Shown here piece after piece: positions 61,948-64,000 of a stretch of 64,000 bases of DNA. The notes under the pieces are model-generated. The model was given only the letters and a program-made list of their open reading frames with translations. It was not told the DNA's origin and ran no database searches. Both the position numbers and the translations under genes were made by a program. The DNA comes from Entrophospora sp. SA101 (taxonomy: Eukaryota > Glomeromycota > Glomeromycetes > Entrophosporales > Entrophosporaceae): the NCBI GenBank assembly GCA_958430865.1, contig CAUDNR010004074.1:1-64000 (forward strand). The letters run 5' to 3'. Position 1 is the first letter of the stretch. Each line of letters opens with the position of its first letter.

Positions 61948-62481
61948 CAGGAAAGACATCAAACTATTATTGACTTACCAAAAATGGGATCTGCGATCAT
62001 TTTTTAAAAAAATAATTGCAATAAACGATTTATTTAGAAGTCGGGGAATGAATAATTTAGATTTTTTATTTAAACTTGTATCACAATAATTTTTCTTAAA
62101 TTTTATTGGCTAAAACTCTTAGTCCGCTCGTATCACAATGATTTTCTTGAATTTTATTGGCTAAAATTTTTACACGTGATAAATTTTAAATCGCCCCTTC
62201 GTGGCTTTTGCTGTAGCTAGTTATTTGAAATGAAAAAACATATGTCTTCTTCAATGATCCATTATTTAATTTTACAGCAGTAATATTTCATTTTGAGGTT
62301 TCGATGCTATTTTCTTGATCTTAGTACATATTGGAATTATCAATTAGAAACTTGGGTTTATACGAATTACTTGATCAGTCAACTACTTCCATTCCCGTTT
62401 ATTTAGATAGGTAGATAACCAATATTTAGTTATTACTACATATAACTCGTATATTCATAAGTATATTAACTAACGTATATA
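61948..62481. repeat. Intergenic with 52-bp tandem duplication
   Basis: tcacaataat at 62081 and tcacaatgat at 62133 begin two copies of a 52-bp unit containing ttttattggctaaaa, ending near 62185. The rest of this stretch shows no feature. Confidence 0.6.
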
Positions 62482-63573
62482 CAGTCAGATCTACATAAGG
62501 TCACGCCCTCCCTGTAAGGGCACATTTCACTTATAGTCACTGTCGTACTTTTTTTGATTCCAAGTATATTAATTTGATCTCTGCAAGGTCACACCACGTG
62601 ATTAATAATCAGCAAAAAAATTTTGTTCCAATGAATTATTTCTATTTCTGCATATTTACCAAAAGTCACATTTTTTAAAAGAATGCCAAAGGAAAAGAAA
62701 GCTATAATCAACAATAAAATAAGAAAAGAAATATGTTTATATCATAAATAGATGATAATGTCAATTCTCAAATAATTGGAAATAAATTTTCAAAAACACA
62801 TGAACTTCAAACAACTTTATCTATTTGGATGTTTCAGACAATTAATTCAAGATTAGTCTTGACAGATATATTAATTAAATTAAATGGAAAGGATTTTGCA
62901 AATTGAATAAAGGTCAAATATAAAAATCTGTATTGTGATAATGGAAAAGATATTTACAAGTATAAAAATCTTTAATGATACAAATTGATATTTTCATTAA
63001 GTATTGAATATTTATTAGAGAAAATCTCAACCTTAAAACAGCAATTGAATTTATAGCTGAGGCATGGGATGAAAGTAAAAACTACTATTATTTATAATTG
63101 TTGGCTTAAACCACAAATTTTACCAGTTCCTACAAATGGTGTTGTTTTAGAAACTTTTGAATTGAACAAAAATCAAGAATTTGAAATTGTTGATTCTTTG
63201 GTTAATGAGATTATTGATGGCATGACTATTTAAATCATACTCAAAATCCATATACAAGTGAATTACTTACAGAAGAACAAATAATTCAAATGGTCACCAC
63301 TAATAATGATGAAACCAGAGAAACATGATGAAGAGTCACTTCAAATCAATGATAAGGAAGCACAAATATCTTTGAATACCTTTCTTAGTTATTTTGAACA
63401 ACAAAAAAGTGATGCTAATTATTTTTGTAATTGTCTTTATAAATGACAGATAATAAATGTCATATGAGATCAGCAATTACAGGATTAAAAACCATCAGCC
63501 TCCATAAGATCACGCCTCTACACAGCCACAGGTTTTTGTGTCCCAAAAGTGTGACTTTATGGACATACTTTTG
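62482..63573 (+). mobile_element. Degenerate Tigger/pogo-like DNA transposon
   Basis: The left end begins after TA with CAGTCAGATCTACATAAGG. A decayed complement of it (gtgactttatggacatac) marks the right end. Both subterminal regions carry palindromes built on ccataaggtcacgcc-type words, the right one forming a hairpin between ccataagatcacgc (about 63502) and gtgtgactttatgg (about 63549). Between the ends lie two broken pieces of a CENP-B-like transposase. At about 1.1 kb it is internally deleted and cannot be autonomous. Confidence 0.75.
62683..63444 (+). pseudogene. Broken Tigger/CENP-B-like transposase
   Basis: The N-terminal fragment opens with MPKEKKAIINNKIRKEIC and continues past a stop as IGNKFSKTHELQTTLS, the helix-turn-helix part of pogo/Tigger transposases. 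After a deletion, a C-terminal fragment reads LKTAIEFIAEAWDESK, then LPVPTNGVVLETFELNK, EIVDSLVNEIIDG and DKEAQISLNTFLSYFEQQ, the tail found after the DDE domain. The catalytic DDE core is absent and several frameshifts and stops are present. This is a dead copy. Confidence 0.75.
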
Positions 63574-64000
63574 GCAAACATTTATGTGGCCAGAATTTTT
63601 TGTATTTCATTTCAATGTAATATTGGGAAAAAGTGTGGACCGGGGAGTAATATAGTTTTTTATAAAAACTATATATATTTGATATAATTTTTTTTCTACC
63701 AAAAACTTATCAAAAGGTTTCGCCTTTTCACATTTATTTCTCCCATGTCTTCTACTATTATCTTTACCGTTAAGTATACTTTTGATATTTATGGATCAAC
63801 ATACTCCTGAATTTTTCTTACCAATGATAATTTTGTGATTTTATTCTTGGACATAAAGAATGATGGTTTATTGTTTATGTAGTACCAATATTTAATATGT
63901 GTTCAGCACTTGAAATTGTATGGATGTATGTAAATTTAATTATTATATGTATATCTAATTACTTGATCATTAATACTTGTATTATTATTTAAATTTATAA
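63574..64000. other. Right-edge non-coding sequence
   Basis: AT-rich DNA to the window edge. No gene, repeat or RNA feature was recognised. Confidence 0.5.

Noticed and set aside
1..64000. CRISPR arrays, bacterial operons, integrated virus
   Set aside because: No spaced direct repeats of the right kind, no polycistronic layout and no viral hallmark genes were seen; all recognised genes are spliced fungal genes or single-exon eukaryotic ones.

Overview
The window reads as a fungal nuclear contig, most likely from an arbuscular mycorrhizal fungus of the Glomeromycotina (Rhizophagus-like). The reasons are very AT-rich intergenic DNA full of microsatellites, compact multi-exon genes with GT-AG introns of roughly 75-160 bp and frequent CTAAT-type branch points, and an all-fungal gene set: NoxB-type NADPH oxidase, class V chitin synthase with a myosin motor domain, and an Msn2-like zinc-finger factor. 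The species assignment is inference. No bacterial operons, CRISPR arrays, tRNA or rRNA genes were recognised.

Layout, left to right. 0-0.4 kb: fragment of a thioesterase-like gene cut by the window edge. 1.2-1.5 kb: 86-bp tandem repeat. 2.8-2.9 kb: Tigger/pogo-like terminal sequence. 3.25-5.65 kb: NoxB-type oxidase (+, six exons). 6-12.5 kb: mostly non-coding, with coding-like islands and a possible small secreted peptide. 12.5-14.1 kb: Msn2/4-like C2H2 factor (-). 14.1-23.1 kb: gene-free microsatellite desert. 23.1-23.8 kb: SERF/4F5 small protein (+). 24.4-26.3 kb: farnesyl diphosphate synthase (+). 27.0-28.0 kb: relic of a PP2A activator (PTPA, -). 28.5-30.9 kb: Zn2Cys6-SET fusion protein (+). 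31.6-34.1 kb: CCT3 chaperonin subunit (-). 34.7-37.2 kb: aromatic-L-amino-acid decarboxylase (+). 38.2-44.2 kb: class V chitin synthase (+). 44.8-47.6 kb: gene relics and a palindromic MITE. 48.3-50.6 kb: type II membrane fucosyltransferase-like protein (-). 52.6-54.4 kb: UFD1 (-). 54.75-56.6 kb: SUN-domain protein (+). 58.3-59.2 kb: mitochondrial ribosomal protein uS11m (+). 59.8-60.8 kb: disordered protein (-). 61.7-61.95 kb: ALG12 relic. 62.5-63.6 kb: dead Tigger-like transposon.

The genes do not form one pathway. Most are housekeeping: protein folding (CCT3), ubiquitin-dependent degradation (UFD1), isoprenoid synthesis (ERG20), mitochondrial translation (uS11m) and nuclear envelope (SUN). 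Nox, the chitin synthase and the fucosyltransferase-like protein could all touch hyphal growth and cell surface, but this is only a suggestion. CCT3/AADC and UFD1/SUN are divergent pairs with short shared promoter regions. Exon models were built by hand from reading frame, GT-AG sites and family conservation, and every complete model keeps frame to a stop.

No convincing wholly new system was found. The most notable items are the Zn2Cys6-SET fusion, the fucosyltransferase-like protein with an altered H-x-R-type motif, small palindromic elements, and several relics of conserved genes (PTPA, ALG12) that simple ORF calling misses.
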